The notes under the pieces were generated by a model that saw only the letters and a program-made list of their open reading frames with translations, ran no database searches and had not been told where the DNA came from. The translations under genes were made by a program, and so were the position numbers. DNA of 21,902 nucleotides from a virus: the IMG/VR virus record IMGVR_UViG_3300008113_005650, positions 1 to 21,902 of that record. One strand, written 5' to 3'. This document shows, one piece after another, positions 6,522-14,396 of this stretch (position 1 is its first letter; each line of letters begins with the position of its first letter).

Positions 6522-8540
6522 TTAAACTTTACTGTTACTGTTCAAAAACATTTCATTCATCGTCTTAGCAACGCTAACGATATTCGTTACATCAATGTAC
6601 CGAGAATCTTTACCGTACATCGTCTTAAAAACGTTAAAACTATTAAATTCACCAAGTCTCTTTAGAGTTTTACTTTCGGTAATGTAATATGCCAACACCT
6701 TGTATCCCTTCTCACGAATCTTACCAACTTGTTTACGAGTGTGTTTTGCCCCATTATCGGTAGAATAATGGATAAACTGTCCAACCTTTGGAGAATTATA
6801 ACAATATGCCGGTTCGCCATCAGAGAAATTAAGGAAATAATAATCCTCGTTTTCTCCACAGTCTTTCAACATATTCATAATTGCCTCAAAACAAAGACCT
6901 TCTGGTGTACTTCCACTTGGACCCAAATACGGAAACAGATTAATCACCTTGGCAAATGAATCCTTAGCAGAATCGTAAACCATAGCAATATAAGGATGAC
7001 CGGAACTCATACTGGTAGTACGAACACTTACACTAACCCGAATGTTCGAAATCATAGACGCTGCCTTACAAATTGCAGTGACACAAGTTATGGTATTATT
7101 CCACTTTTTACCCTGCATACTTGCACTAGCATCAACTGAAATATGAATGAACGCCTTCTTATACAAGTCAGTTTCAATTCTATAGAAAACGTTGTCATTG
7201 TCAAATCCCAATTCAGACAAAACACGTCGATCAATTTTGCCAACAGACTTACGCATATACTTCGTAGTATTAATCTCACTACGAATACTCAAACGTTTTC
7301 CAAGCAAAACACCAAGTTGAACACCCCGTTCAACTGCCATCTTGGTCTCCGAGGTGGGATTCTTTTTATCATCGTATTGTGTACAAGGACAAATATCAGA
7401 AAAAATCAAGTCACGGGTAAAATTCTTGACAACAATACAGTCAACACCAGCAGTAATAGGAGTATTGTCGCCAAGTTGATTTCCAACGTTAACAATAGTA
7501 ACACCTGCGTTTTCCAAACTATCAAGAATCTTCTTTTGAGTAGCCGAAATCTTCGACTTCTTAATGTTACCCAAAACAAAGATCTTTTGTTTCTTCAAAG
7601 CACGATCCACAGCATCACGTTTTGACTTTGAAACACCACTTTGTTCATTAGCCTTCTTAGTGACTTCATCAGAATTGATTGTAGAAGAAGTGACCGATGT
7701 AGAAGTGCCTCCAATAACATCATCTTCTGGGACAATAACAACAGTGGCATTTTCACCGGATCCTTTTCCAGTCTTTGAAGAACCATCCTCTGACTTTTGT
7801 TGGTCAGCATCAATGTTCTTGAAAATCAGTTCACAGACTTTAATAGCCACATTAAGACGATCCTGAGGCGTAACCAATCGGTCAATAGTGGAAATACCAA
7901 TTAATTCGGCAATATTACGGAAATCAGGCAACGCATCCAGATCAGTATTCTTGTTGGTCAAGTTAATCAACCGAGCTTCATACGACTGAAGAGTAGCGCT
8001 ACGATACATCTGTGATTCGAGCATCATGTCAATGCTCTTGTTGTTGAAGAACTTATCGTACAGTGCCAAATAATAACCACGATAACCCGGAGCATTCTTA
8101 TACACAAACTGATCAATATAACGATCCTCAATAACGTTGAGGACAGTCTTGAGAAAAGACGCCACATCAGTCTTGGAAAAACCCTTTGGTTCAGCAATGT
8201 TATAAAGACTACGAGGAATATTCTGCCACAGATCAACCACCAACCGAAAATCAGACAACAACACGTGAGAACCTTCGTGAAGAGCCAATCCAACCAGACT
8301 ATCAAAGTCCTCTGGTTGATCAATATCAGAAGAAAGATACACGACCTTACCATCGGTCATGTTTTCACCACTATCACTAAAAATAACAGGGATGTTCTTT
8401 CCGGTGAGGATACTAACAAAATTGGCAACAGCCCTACGAGTCATGTTCAGACGAATAAGACGAGTTGTAGCATCAACCTCGACGGTTGAGTCAAAGTCAT
8501 CAAATTCATCCAACCAAAATTCGGAATGTACATGTTTCAT
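6522..8540 (-). CDS. Fused metallopeptidase-like and VWA domain protein, partner of MoxR/CobS ATPase
   Basis: 672 aa. Residues 80-145 contain LVGLALHEGSHVLLSDF, an HExxH zinc-protease motif (H88, E89, H92), and NVIEDRYID (135-142), whose Glu138 is a candidate third ligand. Residues about 245-315 are Ser/Thr/Gly/Lys-rich and likely a flexible linker. Residues 463-660 are a VWA domain with a complete MIDAS: DASAS (470-474), Thr545 in GSTPEG and Asp574 in SDGEP. The order putative metallopeptidase then VWA resembles DUF2201-type proteins, which are linked to MoxR-type ATPases, and also the CobT half of cobalt chelatase. It follows the AAA+ gene with its own promoter of near-identical sequence. 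Role is unknown: possibly ATP-driven remodelling of a target complex. No cobalamin genes are nearby, so chelation is unlikely. Confidence 0.75.
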   Translation of the reverse strand: MKHVHSEFWLDEFDDFDSTVEVDATTRLIRLNMTRRAVANFVSILTGKNIPVIFSDSGENMTDGKVVYLSSDIDQPEDFDSLVGLALHEGSHVLLSDFRLVVDLWQNIPRSLYNIAEPKGFSKTDVASFLKTVLNVIEDRYIDQFVYKNAPGYRGYYLALYDKFFNNKSIDMMLESQMYRSATLQSYEARLINLTNKNTDLDALPDFRNIAELIGISTIDRLVTPQDRLNVAIKVCELIFKNIDADQQKSEDGSSKTGKGSGENATVVIVPEDDVIGGTSTSVTSSTINSDEVTKKANEQSGVSKSKRDAVDRALKKQKIFVLGNIKKSKISATQKKILDSLENAGVTIVNVGNQLGDNTPITAGVDCIVVKNFTRDLIFSDICPCTQYDDKKNPTSETKMAVERGVQLGVLLGKRLSIRSEINTTKYMRKSVGKIDRRVLSELGFDNDNVFYRIETDLYKKAFIHISVDASASMQGKKWNNTITCVTAICKAASMISNIRVSVSVRTTSMSSGHPYIAMVYDSAKDSFAKVINLFPYLGPSGSTPEGLCFEAIMNMLKDCGENEDYYFLNFSDGEPAYCYNSPKVGQFIHYSTDNGAKHTRKQVGKIREKGYKVLAYYITESKTLKRLGEFNSFNVFKTMYGKDSRYIDVTNIVSVAKTMNEMFLNSNSKV

Positions 8541-8549
8541 TGTGTTAAT

Positions 8550-8578
8550 ACCCTACACCGGAATTATACAAAAGTCAA
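8550..8578 (-). promoter_or_regulatory. Promoter of the HExxH-VWA gene
   Basis: TTGACT (8578-8573) and TAGGGT (8555-8550) are 17 bases apart on the minus strand. The 13-base string CCGGTGTAGGGTA that ends it recurs, with one change, before the AAA+ gene, in the same position relative to TTGACT. It lies in the 47-base gap between the two genes. Confidence 0.5.
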
Positions 8579-8587
8579 CAACTTTTT

Positions 8588-9538
8588 TTAGAAAGGAGGT
8601 TGAGTGTTCTTGAGCGGATCATTCATCAAAGGAGAATTGGTAGATTCAGCCGGAATATATTTTTGAACAACCTGTTTGATATAAGTACGTTCACTGTCAA
8701 CACCACCATCAACAGAAAACTCTGGATAAATGGCACTCTCCGCAATTTCACGAAGGTTAAATCCATCCTTAACCAATTCTGCCATCTCACACACAGCACG
8801 TGTAGACACAAAGTTGGTAATCTTACCATCATCCTGACGATACTGATCACGGGTATGAGATGCAATCTCACAAATGGCAGAAATGGTGTTGAACAATTCA
8901 GAGTTCTTGGTATCAATCTTGAACCGATTAACAACCAAGTTGATCTCAGACTCCTTATCGAGGAAATCCATCTCAATCTTGACAGAAAAACGATCCATCA
9001 ACGCTCGATCCATAACACGGGTTGCGGTATACTGGTTACCAATGTTTGCGGTGCCAATAAAACACACACCCTTGGCAACATTCACGATGGCATTATCCTT
9101 CTTTTCATCCAATCGAAGATAACGCTGAAGAGTATCCAAGACAGTCATCATGATATTTGCAGCATCATGATGAGCACGACTGATTTCATCCAAAAGAATG
9201 ACTGCATTGGGAGTCTGAATGGCCCTGACAAACGTAGACTCGCTGAAAATGGTACCGGTATCCTTTTCAAAGTGAGTATTGCCAATAAGGGCACTACGAG
9301 CATCTTGAGTAGAACCCATGTTAAAGTAGAAGAAAGGACGATTAAAGACTTTTGCAACAGTTTGCGCAGCAAGAGTCTTACCACAACCGGTGGGTCCGAT
9401 CATGAGGACGTTCTTACCATAGAGAACGGATCGAACAAGGTACTTCCACTTGAGATCCGAAATGATGACATCGGCCGGCTTCATAGACACGGCGGAATTG
9501 AGGATTTCGTTGACGGAGGTGAGTTTGGTATTGCTCAT
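8588..9538 (-). CDS. MoxR/CobS-like AAA+ ATPase
   Basis: 316 aa. Walker A GPTGCGKT (48-55), Walker B VILLDEISRA (113-122), sensor-1 GTAN (162-165) and RALMDRF (178-184), which holds the candidate arginine finger, are all intact. The insertion-like stretches FNMGSTQDARSALIG and LRLDEKK match the MoxR/CobS clade; CobS-like ATPases are common in T4-like marine phages. These ATPases form hexameric rings and usually work with a VWA-domain partner, here the next gene. The C-terminal lid carries STRAVCEMAELVKDGFNLREIAESAIYP. No strong Shine-Dalgarno is visible before ATG 9538. Because the cobalt-chelatase large subunit is absent, a chaperone or remodelling role fits better than cobalamin synthesis. 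Confidence 0.85.
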   Translation of the reverse strand: MSNTKLTSVNEILNSAVSMKPADVIISDLKWKYLVRSVLYGKNVLMIGPTGCGKTLAAQTVAKVFNRPFFYFNMGSTQDARSALIGNTHFEKDTGTIFSESTFVRAIQTPNAVILLDEISRAHHDAANIMMTVLDTLQRYLRLDEKKDNAIVNVAKGVCFIGTANIGNQYTATRVMDRALMDRFSVKIEMDFLDKESEINLVVNRFKIDTKNSELFNTISAICEIASHTRDQYRQDDGKITNFVSTRAVCEMAELVKDGFNLREIAESAIYPEFSVDGGVDSERTYIKQVVQKYIPAESTNSPLMNDPLKNTQPPF

Positions 9539-9556
9539 ATATATTTAATTTTCACT

Positions 9557-9584
9557 ATCCTACACCGGTTCTAGAAAAAGTCAA
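9557..9584 (-). promoter_or_regulatory. Promoter of the AAA+ gene
   Basis: TTGACT (9584-9579), 16 bases, TAGGAT (9562-9557) on the minus strand, directly after the terminator of the secreted-protein gene. It contains CCGGTGTAGGATA, differing in one base from the string in the promoter of the HExxH-VWA gene, so the two are likely co-regulated. Confidence 0.55.
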
Positions 9585-9587
9585 CAA

Positions 9588-9616
9588 AAAATCCGCTGTT
9601 TTTATCAGCGGATTTT
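9588..9616 (-). terminator. Rho-independent terminator after the secreted-protein gene
   Basis: A perfect 11-bp stem AAAATCCGCTG/CAGCGGATTTT with a 7-base loop; on the minus strand the 3' arm runs into TTTTTTG. It separates the secreted-protein gene from the AAA+ gene promoter. Confidence 0.85.
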
Positions 9617-9633
9617 CGAGGAATCTATGGATT

Positions 9634-9942
9634 TTATCGTCTATGACCGTGATGATGATGACCACCACCAACCCAAATTGTCGGTGCCGGATAGTAAATC
9701 ACCGGTGGTGGTGCAACGACAACTACTGGTTGAGAATATACAACATGACGAACTATTGGTTGAGGAACCACAACCACTTGTGGGTGATATACCACAGGTG
9801 AATAGATTACTGGTTGTGGCGGAGGACAATATACTGGAAATCCAAGGTTAATTGAAACTCCCCAACTGAAATGTCCGGCATTAACCGTTACTGAACTGAG
9901 TAATGACGCAACAAGTAATGATTTAATTATAATTCTTTTCAT
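9634..9942 (-). CDS. Secreted Pro/Val/Tyr-rich protein with His-rich C-terminus
   Basis: 102 aa from ATG 9942. A clear signal peptide, MKRIIIKSLLVASLLSSVTVNA, gives a predicted cut after VNA (residue 22). An upstream in-frame start would put 10 polar residues before the basic region, so it is rejected. The mature part is low-complexity: repeated PVIYSPVVYHP, PQVVVVPQPIV, PVVVVAPPPVIYYPAP, then WVGGG and a HHHHGHRR end that could bind metal. Such proline-rich exported proteins are more usual in bacterial genomes, so it could be a gene taken from a host. It has its own terminator downstream. Export to the periplasm of infected cells is the likely fate; function is unknown. Confidence 0.7.
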   Translation of the reverse strand: MKRIIIKSLLVASLLSSVTVNAGHFSWGVSINLGFPVYCPPPQPVIYSPVVYHPQVVVVPQPIVRHVVYSQPVVVVAPPPVIYYPAPTIWVGGGHHHHGHRR

Positions 9943-9996
9943 AGGTTTTATCCGACAGTAGTTTGACCTCACCGGATATACCCGTATTCGATCAAC

Positions 9997-10671
9997 TTAC
10001 TTAAATTTGACAGTCAAGTCATCGTCCTTTTGCTTAGGAAACTTATACTTGGCCTTTTCACCCTTCAAAGAGTGATCAACTTGTTTTTCAACCTTCTTAA
10101 GGTTTACATCTTGCATTGTCTGATCTGGTAGATCTTCTTTCTTTTCAACTGCATCAACCACTTTTTCATCAGTCTTTTGTGGTCCGTCCTCTTGTTTCTT
10201 CTTCTTTTCCTTATCAAGACTGTTGTCTGCAACCTTATTATATGCGGAATTGACATAGTTTTCTTTATCACTTGTCAAATATGACTTGATAAAGTCTTTT
10301 ACTTCGTCATAGGTCAAACCAATCTTCTTGGTACGATCTGTTTTGTCTTTATAAGCCAAAACTTCAAAACTGTTGTTCCAACGTGGACGTACATGAACGT
10401 GGTATGGGTCACATCCACACAATTCAAAATTACCAGCGTCATTTTTGGTCACACTATAACTCTTATTGATCTTCTTGGCCTCTTTGTCCAACTCTTCGGC
10501 AATTTGTGAACATGTTTTATCGAACTCTACGCTCTTTTCTTCGATGACTTCCATCACAAGCTTCTTCAAAAGACCAGAGATCTTGTTTTTTTCATCCAAA
10601 CGCTTCTTTCGTTCGGCAAGAACTTCTTGGATTCCTTCAGAAATGAGTGTACGCAATTGATCGATTTTCAT
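9997..10671 (-). CDS. Lys/Glu-rich protein of unknown function
   Basis: 224 aa in three parts. Residues 1-62 are amphipathic helices (MKIDQLRTLISEGIQEVLAE, LLKKLVMEVIEE) with coiled-coil character. Residues about 65-150 form a small domain with FELCGCDPYHVHVRPRW and FEVLAYKDK. Residues 150-224 are a highly charged Lys/Asp/Glu/Gln tail, probably disordered. N-termini of the form LRxLIxExIxEVL are common among structural and assembly proteins of T4-like phages, but I cannot name a family. It lies between two terminators with the secreted-protein gene. ATG 10671 has no good Shine-Dalgarno. Confidence 0.6.
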   Translation of the reverse strand: MKIDQLRTLISEGIQEVLAERKKRLDEKNKISGLLKKLVMEVIEEKSVEFDKTCSQIAEELDKEAKKINKSYSVTKNDAGNFELCGCDPYHVHVRPRWNNSFEVLAYKDKTDRTKKIGLTYDEVKDFIKSYLTSDKENYVNSAYNKVADNSLDKEKKKKQEDGPQKTDEKVVDAVEKKEDLPDQTMQDVNLKKVEKQVDHSLKGEKAKYKFPKQKDDDLTVKFK

Positions 10672-10714
10672 ATTATGACTATAAATATATACAGATTAGA
10701 TATAACAACAAAAA

Positions 10715-10740
10715 AAGAACACCCAGTAAAGGGTGTTCTT
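10715..10740 (-). terminator. Rho-independent terminator closing the nrd unit
   Basis: A perfect 10-bp stem AAGAACACCC/GGGTGTTCTT with a 6-base loop, followed on the minus strand by seven T residues. It lies 19 bases after the stop of the 46-aa gene and before the 224-aa gene. Confidence 0.9.
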
Positions 10741-10759
10741 GTGACCGTTATTAACTTTA

Positions 10760-10900
10760 TTAACGCTTCTTTCCACTAGACCCACTAGAACCGCTTGATC
10801 CAGCTGATCCCGTTGGCTTTGGAGTACCAGTTGGCTTTGGCTTGGAACCGCTTGTTCCGGCCGTACCACTTGGTGTTGGCGTTGGTGTTGGCTTTGGCAT
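10760..10900 (-). CDS. 46-aa Pro/Thr/Gly/Ser low-complexity protein
   Basis: The product starts MPKPTPTPTPSGTAGTSGS, continues with two KPKPTG-type units and ends GSSGSSGSSGKKR. It is wholly low-complexity, made of PT, KP and GSS repeats, and must be disordered. Support for translation: a strong Shine-Dalgarno (AAAGGAAT, 7 bases before ATG 10900), the best in the window, and a position 30 bases after nrdB with a terminator just behind. It resembles a free linker peptide; similar PT and GSS linkers join domains in phage fibre proteins. Another frame is also open across this region but gives a Gln-rich, non-biological translation. Function unknown. Confidence 0.65.
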   Translation of the reverse strand: MPKPTPTPTPSGTAGTSGSKPKPTGTPKPTGSAGSSGSSGSSGKKR

Positions 10901-10930
10901 AATTTATTCCTTTCTTTTGATATATAGTGT

Positions 10931-11989
10931 TTATAGTTTGAAACCAACAAAACTATCTTCATTGATTGTACTATCTACACCCTTTACATAACTACTCAAT
11001 TCAGTTTCCTGAGGAGCAACTTGTAATTTTTTACTGTCGTAATAACTATCCAACCATCCAGATAGCGGATTGTTCTTGGCATTTGGATAAATCTTCTTAT
11101 ATCCCAAACTTGAAAGTCGGTTATTAGCCAACCATTCAATATAGTGTTTGAGACTTTCAGATGTCAATCCAACCAAGTTGCCCTTACTGAACAAATAATC
11201 GGCCCAATCCTTTTCAGCATTGACTGCCATTTCATAGGCAGCATAAACCTTATCTTCGTTCTTCTTGACAATATCTTGGAATCCTTCATCTGGATTATTC
11301 ATCCAGTTTTTCATAATGTTTTGAGTAATCGCAACATGAAGGTTTTCATCACGACTAATAAACTTGATAATCTTTGAGTTACCTTCCATCTTTCCACGGT
11401 AACCAAAGTAAAAACTACATGCAAAGCTCACATAGAAAATCAATCCTTCAGTGATTTGAGTGGCCAGAATAGCATCATACAAACGTTGACGTTCATCTGA
11501 ACCACCGCCCAACAGTTGATCATACTTTCCAGAGATAGCTGTTGCACGTTTAACAATTTCAGGATCTTCCAATACGCTATTAAAGAACTTAGTAGCGTCA
11601 GGATAGACGTTGTTCAAAATATATGTATAACTGTTGCTGTGAATCGTTTCAAAAAACGACCACGTATTCATACAAATCTCCAACTCGGGATTTGTAACGT
11701 ATTTCATCAACTCATGAATGCTTCGACTCAACATCGAATCAGTCATCGTTTGGAATTTAAGATTGCTATCAAACACAAAACGTTCTTCGTCTGATAGAGC
11801 CTTATAGTCACTGATATCTTTTACCAAAGAAACCTCTTGCGGTCTCCAGAAAAAGTTCAGTTGTTGATCATAAAGATCATAGAACTTTTGATATTTGATC
11901 TGATCATATCTTTGAAGAGATAGATCATCACCAAAAAACATGGGGTTCTTTAGTTGATCAATGTTCTTCTTGTTTAGTACGGTTTTCAT
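10931..11989 (-). CDS. nrdB: Class Ia ribonucleotide reductase, small (beta) subunit
   Basis: 352 aa. Carries the di-iron and tyrosyl-radical site of class I R2: Asp84, Glu114, His117 and Tyr121 in SFFETIHSNSYTYI, Glu181 in QITEGLIFYVSFA, and Glu215/His218 in RDENLHVAIT. These match E. coli D84, E115, H118, Y122, E204, E238 and H241. The radical tyrosine is present, so a normal radical enzyme is expected. The C-terminal tail EDSFVGFKL would bind the large subunit. It follows nrdA by 12 bases, giving the order nrdA-nrdB, and supplies dNTPs for phage DNA synthesis. Confidence 0.95.
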   Translation of the reverse strand: MKTVLNKKNIDQLKNPMFFGDDLSLQRYDQIKYQKFYDLYDQQLNFFWRPQEVSLVKDISDYKALSDEERFVFDSNLKFQTMTDSMLSRSIHELMKYVTNPELEICMNTWSFFETIHSNSYTYILNNVYPDATKFFNSVLEDPEIVKRATAISGKYDQLLGGGSDERQRLYDAILATQITEGLIFYVSFACSFYFGYRGKMEGNSKIIKFISRDENLHVAITQNIMKNWMNNPDEGFQDIVKKNEDKVYAAYEMAVNAEKDWADYLFSKGNLVGLTSESLKHYIEWLANNRLSSLGYKKIYPNAKNNPLSGWLDSYYDSKKLQVAPQETELSSYVKGVDSTINEDSFVGFKL

Positions 11990-12001
11990 AGTTTTATTAT
12001 T

Positions 12002-14299
12002 TTACATTGCACATGCACCGCTAGTACAACCAGACTGTTCACCTTCAATCTTAGGTTCAACCTTCACAGTCTCTTTATCTTCTGACATTGCTGTCTGTTT
12101 ATCGCCATCATCGGTGTTAGCATAATACAGATTTTTCAATCCATACTTATATGCCAACATCATATCCATAATCACTGCCTGAGCCGGTACCTTATTTTGG
12201 GGATACCGTGATGGAATATAATAAGTGTTGGTACTAATACTCATATCAGTAAACTTCTGAATGGCCGCAGCTACCTTAAGATATCCCGAATTATCAGGCA
12301 TGTCAAACGCAAAGGTGTAATTGTCTTTGTATTTCTCCACACCCGGAACAACCACAGGTAGAATATTAGTCTTACTTCCCTTGTGACTAATCAAACTACG
12401 TGGAGGTTCAATTCCGTTGGTACTACTCTGAATAACACTGCTGGATTCAACAGGCATACAAGCAGTCAACGTACTATGACGCATTCCATATTGTTTAATC
12501 TTTTCACGCAAACCTTCCCAGTCCATATGAAGAGGTTCAGTAATGAACTCATCAACGTCCTTCTTATAAGTATCAATTGGCAAAATGCCAGAACTAAACT
12601 TGGTACGATCAAACTTTTCACACTTACCAAATTCCTTGGCCATTTCAGCACTTGCATCAATCAGATAATAACTCATCTTCTCCATCCAACGAGCCGCAAT
12701 ATTAGGAGCCTCAGGATCCCAGTACTTTACACCCTCTCTGGCAAGAATAGCCGCCAAGTTGGTAACACCAACTCCAAGACTACGACGCTTCTTGGCAAAA
12801 TTCTCAGCAGCCGGAACAAAATAATTCTGGTGATCAATCAATGAATCAAGCATTCGAACAATAACATCACAAACACTCTTCATTTCATCATCCGAGGTAA
12901 TCTCCAACCAATTAACCGCTGCCAAAATACACACTCCAATTTCACCATTAGGATCGTTAACGTCCTCAATAGGAATCAAAGGATGATTCACTTCAAGACA
13001 AAGGTTACTGGTATCAACTTGGTCAACCCAACTACCATGTGAATTGGCATGATCAACAAACATCGTGTAGATACGACCGGTCTCAAGACGCTCTTTTGCC
13101 AAAAGCATCATCAAATCCCGTGCCTTAACCGTCTTCTTGAACTTGATGTTCTTGTTGTTCTCTGCCTTTTCGTACTTCTCCTTAAAATCTTCATAACCAA
13201 ATCGATTCCAAAGACTCTGACACTCATGATAACTGAAAAGAGTAACTTCCTTGTTTTCCATGAATCGTTCAAAGATCAACTTATCAAGACCAATACAATA
13301 ATCCAACTTACGAACACGATTATCATCAGTACCAGCGTTGTTTTTCAACACCAAAATTTCCATGATATCATAATGGAACCACGCAAAGTTGACCGTAGCA
13401 CTTCCACCACGAATACCGTTCTGATGACAACTCTTTACAGTTGATTCGAACGCCTTGGCAAACGGAATTGGACCGGTATGAATCACTTCACCGTTACGAA
13501 TTGGAGCATTTGTAGCACGTAGACGTGACAAATTGAGTCCGATACCATAACGACTTGCGGTTGCATATCCAACTGCGCTGTTGTTACTGAAAATACTCTT
13601 GAGAGTATCATCGACGGTAAACAACGAACATGAAGCGTAACTCTTCATGACAGAACGAACACCCGCCATAATTGGTGTGGGTAGATTGATCTTGTGTTTA
13701 CTGAAATAGTTGTACGCCTTCTTGACATACTCCAAACGATTCTCCTTATAGTTCTTGAAGAACGTCATGGCAATCAACATATATGCAAACTGTGGAGTCT
13801 CATAAATCTCCTTGGTACTACGATTTTGAATCAAGTACTTATCGCATAACTGTTTGATGCCAGCATAAGAAAAATCAAGATCACGATCATGCTTAAGATA
13901 TTCATCCAGCTTATCGAAATCTTTCTTGGAATACCATTCCAAGATTTGTTCGTCATAAACAAACTTCTCAATGTTTGTCTTAACAAGATCATACAACTTT
14001 GGAGGATTCTTTCCACCCCAAACACGTTTACGAAGTTGATAATTCAACAAACGTGACGCAACGTATTGATAATTTGGCTTCTCAACAGAGATCTGTTGTG
14101 CTGCCGCTTCGATCAACGATATATGAATATTATCAGATGTCATTCCATCGAAGAATGACAGATGTGCATTCATTGCAACTTCTTCAAACGAAACATTTTT
14201 GATTCCTTCGGTAGCCCATTGCAACACCTTATTGATTTTATCTGCATTGAATTTCTCCAATGCACCTCCTCTTTTTTTGATAAAGATTTCTTTGTTCAT
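12002..14299 (-). CDS. nrdA: Class Ia ribonucleotide reductase, large (alpha) subunit
   Basis: 765 aa, about the length of E. coli NrdA. An ATP-cone is seen at residues about 5-90 (FIKKRGGALEKFNADKINKV), so overall activity is probably controlled by ATP/dATP. Catalytic residues: Cys224 (SYASCSLF) and Cys457 (GVCILAAVNW) form the redox pair, Asn432, Cys434 and Glu436 lie in SNLCLEVNHP, and Tyr725/Tyr726 in LKNLYYANT carry the radical. The C-terminal CTSGACAM has Cys758 and Cys763 for thioredoxin or glutaredoxin reduction, like E. coli CESGACKI. No inteins or breaks. Lies 97 bases after the helicase gene; a 19-codon reading frame overlaps its start. Confidence 0.96.
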   Translation of the reverse strand: MNKEIFIKKRGGALEKFNADKINKVLQWATEGIKNVSFEEVAMNAHLSFFDGMTSDNIHISLIEAAAQQISVEKPNYQYVASRLLNYQLRKRVWGGKNPPKLYDLVKTNIEKFVYDEQILEWYSKKDFDKLDEYLKHDRDLDFSYAGIKQLCDKYLIQNRSTKEIYETPQFAYMLIAMTFFKNYKENRLEYVKKAYNYFSKHKINLPTPIMAGVRSVMKSYASCSLFTVDDTLKSIFSNNSAVGYATASRYGIGLNLSRLRATNAPIRNGEVIHTGPIPFAKAFESTVKSCHQNGIRGGSATVNFAWFHYDIMEILVLKNNAGTDDNRVRKLDYCIGLDKLIFERFMENKEVTLFSYHECQSLWNRFGYEDFKEKYEKAENNKNIKFKKTVKARDLMMLLAKERLETGRIYTMFVDHANSHGSWVDQVDTSNLCLEVNHPLIPIEDVNDPNGEIGVCILAAVNWLEITSDDEMKSVCDVIVRMLDSLIDHQNYFVPAAENFAKKRRSLGVGVTNLAAILAREGVKYWDPEAPNIAARWMEKMSYYLIDASAEMAKEFGKCEKFDRTKFSSGILPIDTYKKDVDEFITEPLHMDWEGLREKIKQYGMRHSTLTACMPVESSSVIQSSTNGIEPPRSLISHKGSKTNILPVVVPGVEKYKDNYTFAFDMPDNSGYLKVAAAIQKFTDMSISTNTYYIPSRYPQNKVPAQAVIMDMMLAYKYGLKNLYYANTDDGDKQTAMSEDKETVKVEPKIEGEQSGCTSGACAM

Positions 14300-14355
14300 A
14301 TAGACAAAAAATAACTATGATTTTGTATTACTAAATTCCTCCAGTTGATGTTCAT
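14296..14355 (-). other. Possible 19-codon leader peptide overlapping the nrdA start
   Basis: In the 97-base gap before nrdA, ATG 14355 opens MNINWRNLVIQNHSYFLSI and stops at TGA 14298-14296, sharing bases with the nrdA ATG (ATGA). It has no good Shine-Dalgarno. The GGAGGA inside it is too far upstream (about 35 bases) to serve nrdA directly. It could couple translation into nrdA, or be chance. Confidence 0.25.
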
Positions 14356-14396
14356 TTTGATAAATTTTTTTTACGTTTTTTGATCGTAACATACTA

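Noticed and set aside
6522-9538. Cobalt chelatase CobS/CobT for cobalamin synthesis
   Set aside because: No CobN or other cobalamin gene is present and the VWA partner carries an HExxH domain; a MoxR-VWA type machine fits better.
8600-9574. Long plus-strand reading frame of 324 codons opposite the AAA+ ATPase
   Set aside because: It is antisense to a gene with complete Walker and sensor motifs and its translation has no recognisable features.
10696-10962. 88-codon frame across the 46-aa gene and terminator
   Set aside because: It reads through a strong terminator, is Gln/Val low-complexity, and competes with a frame that has a strong Shine-Dalgarno.
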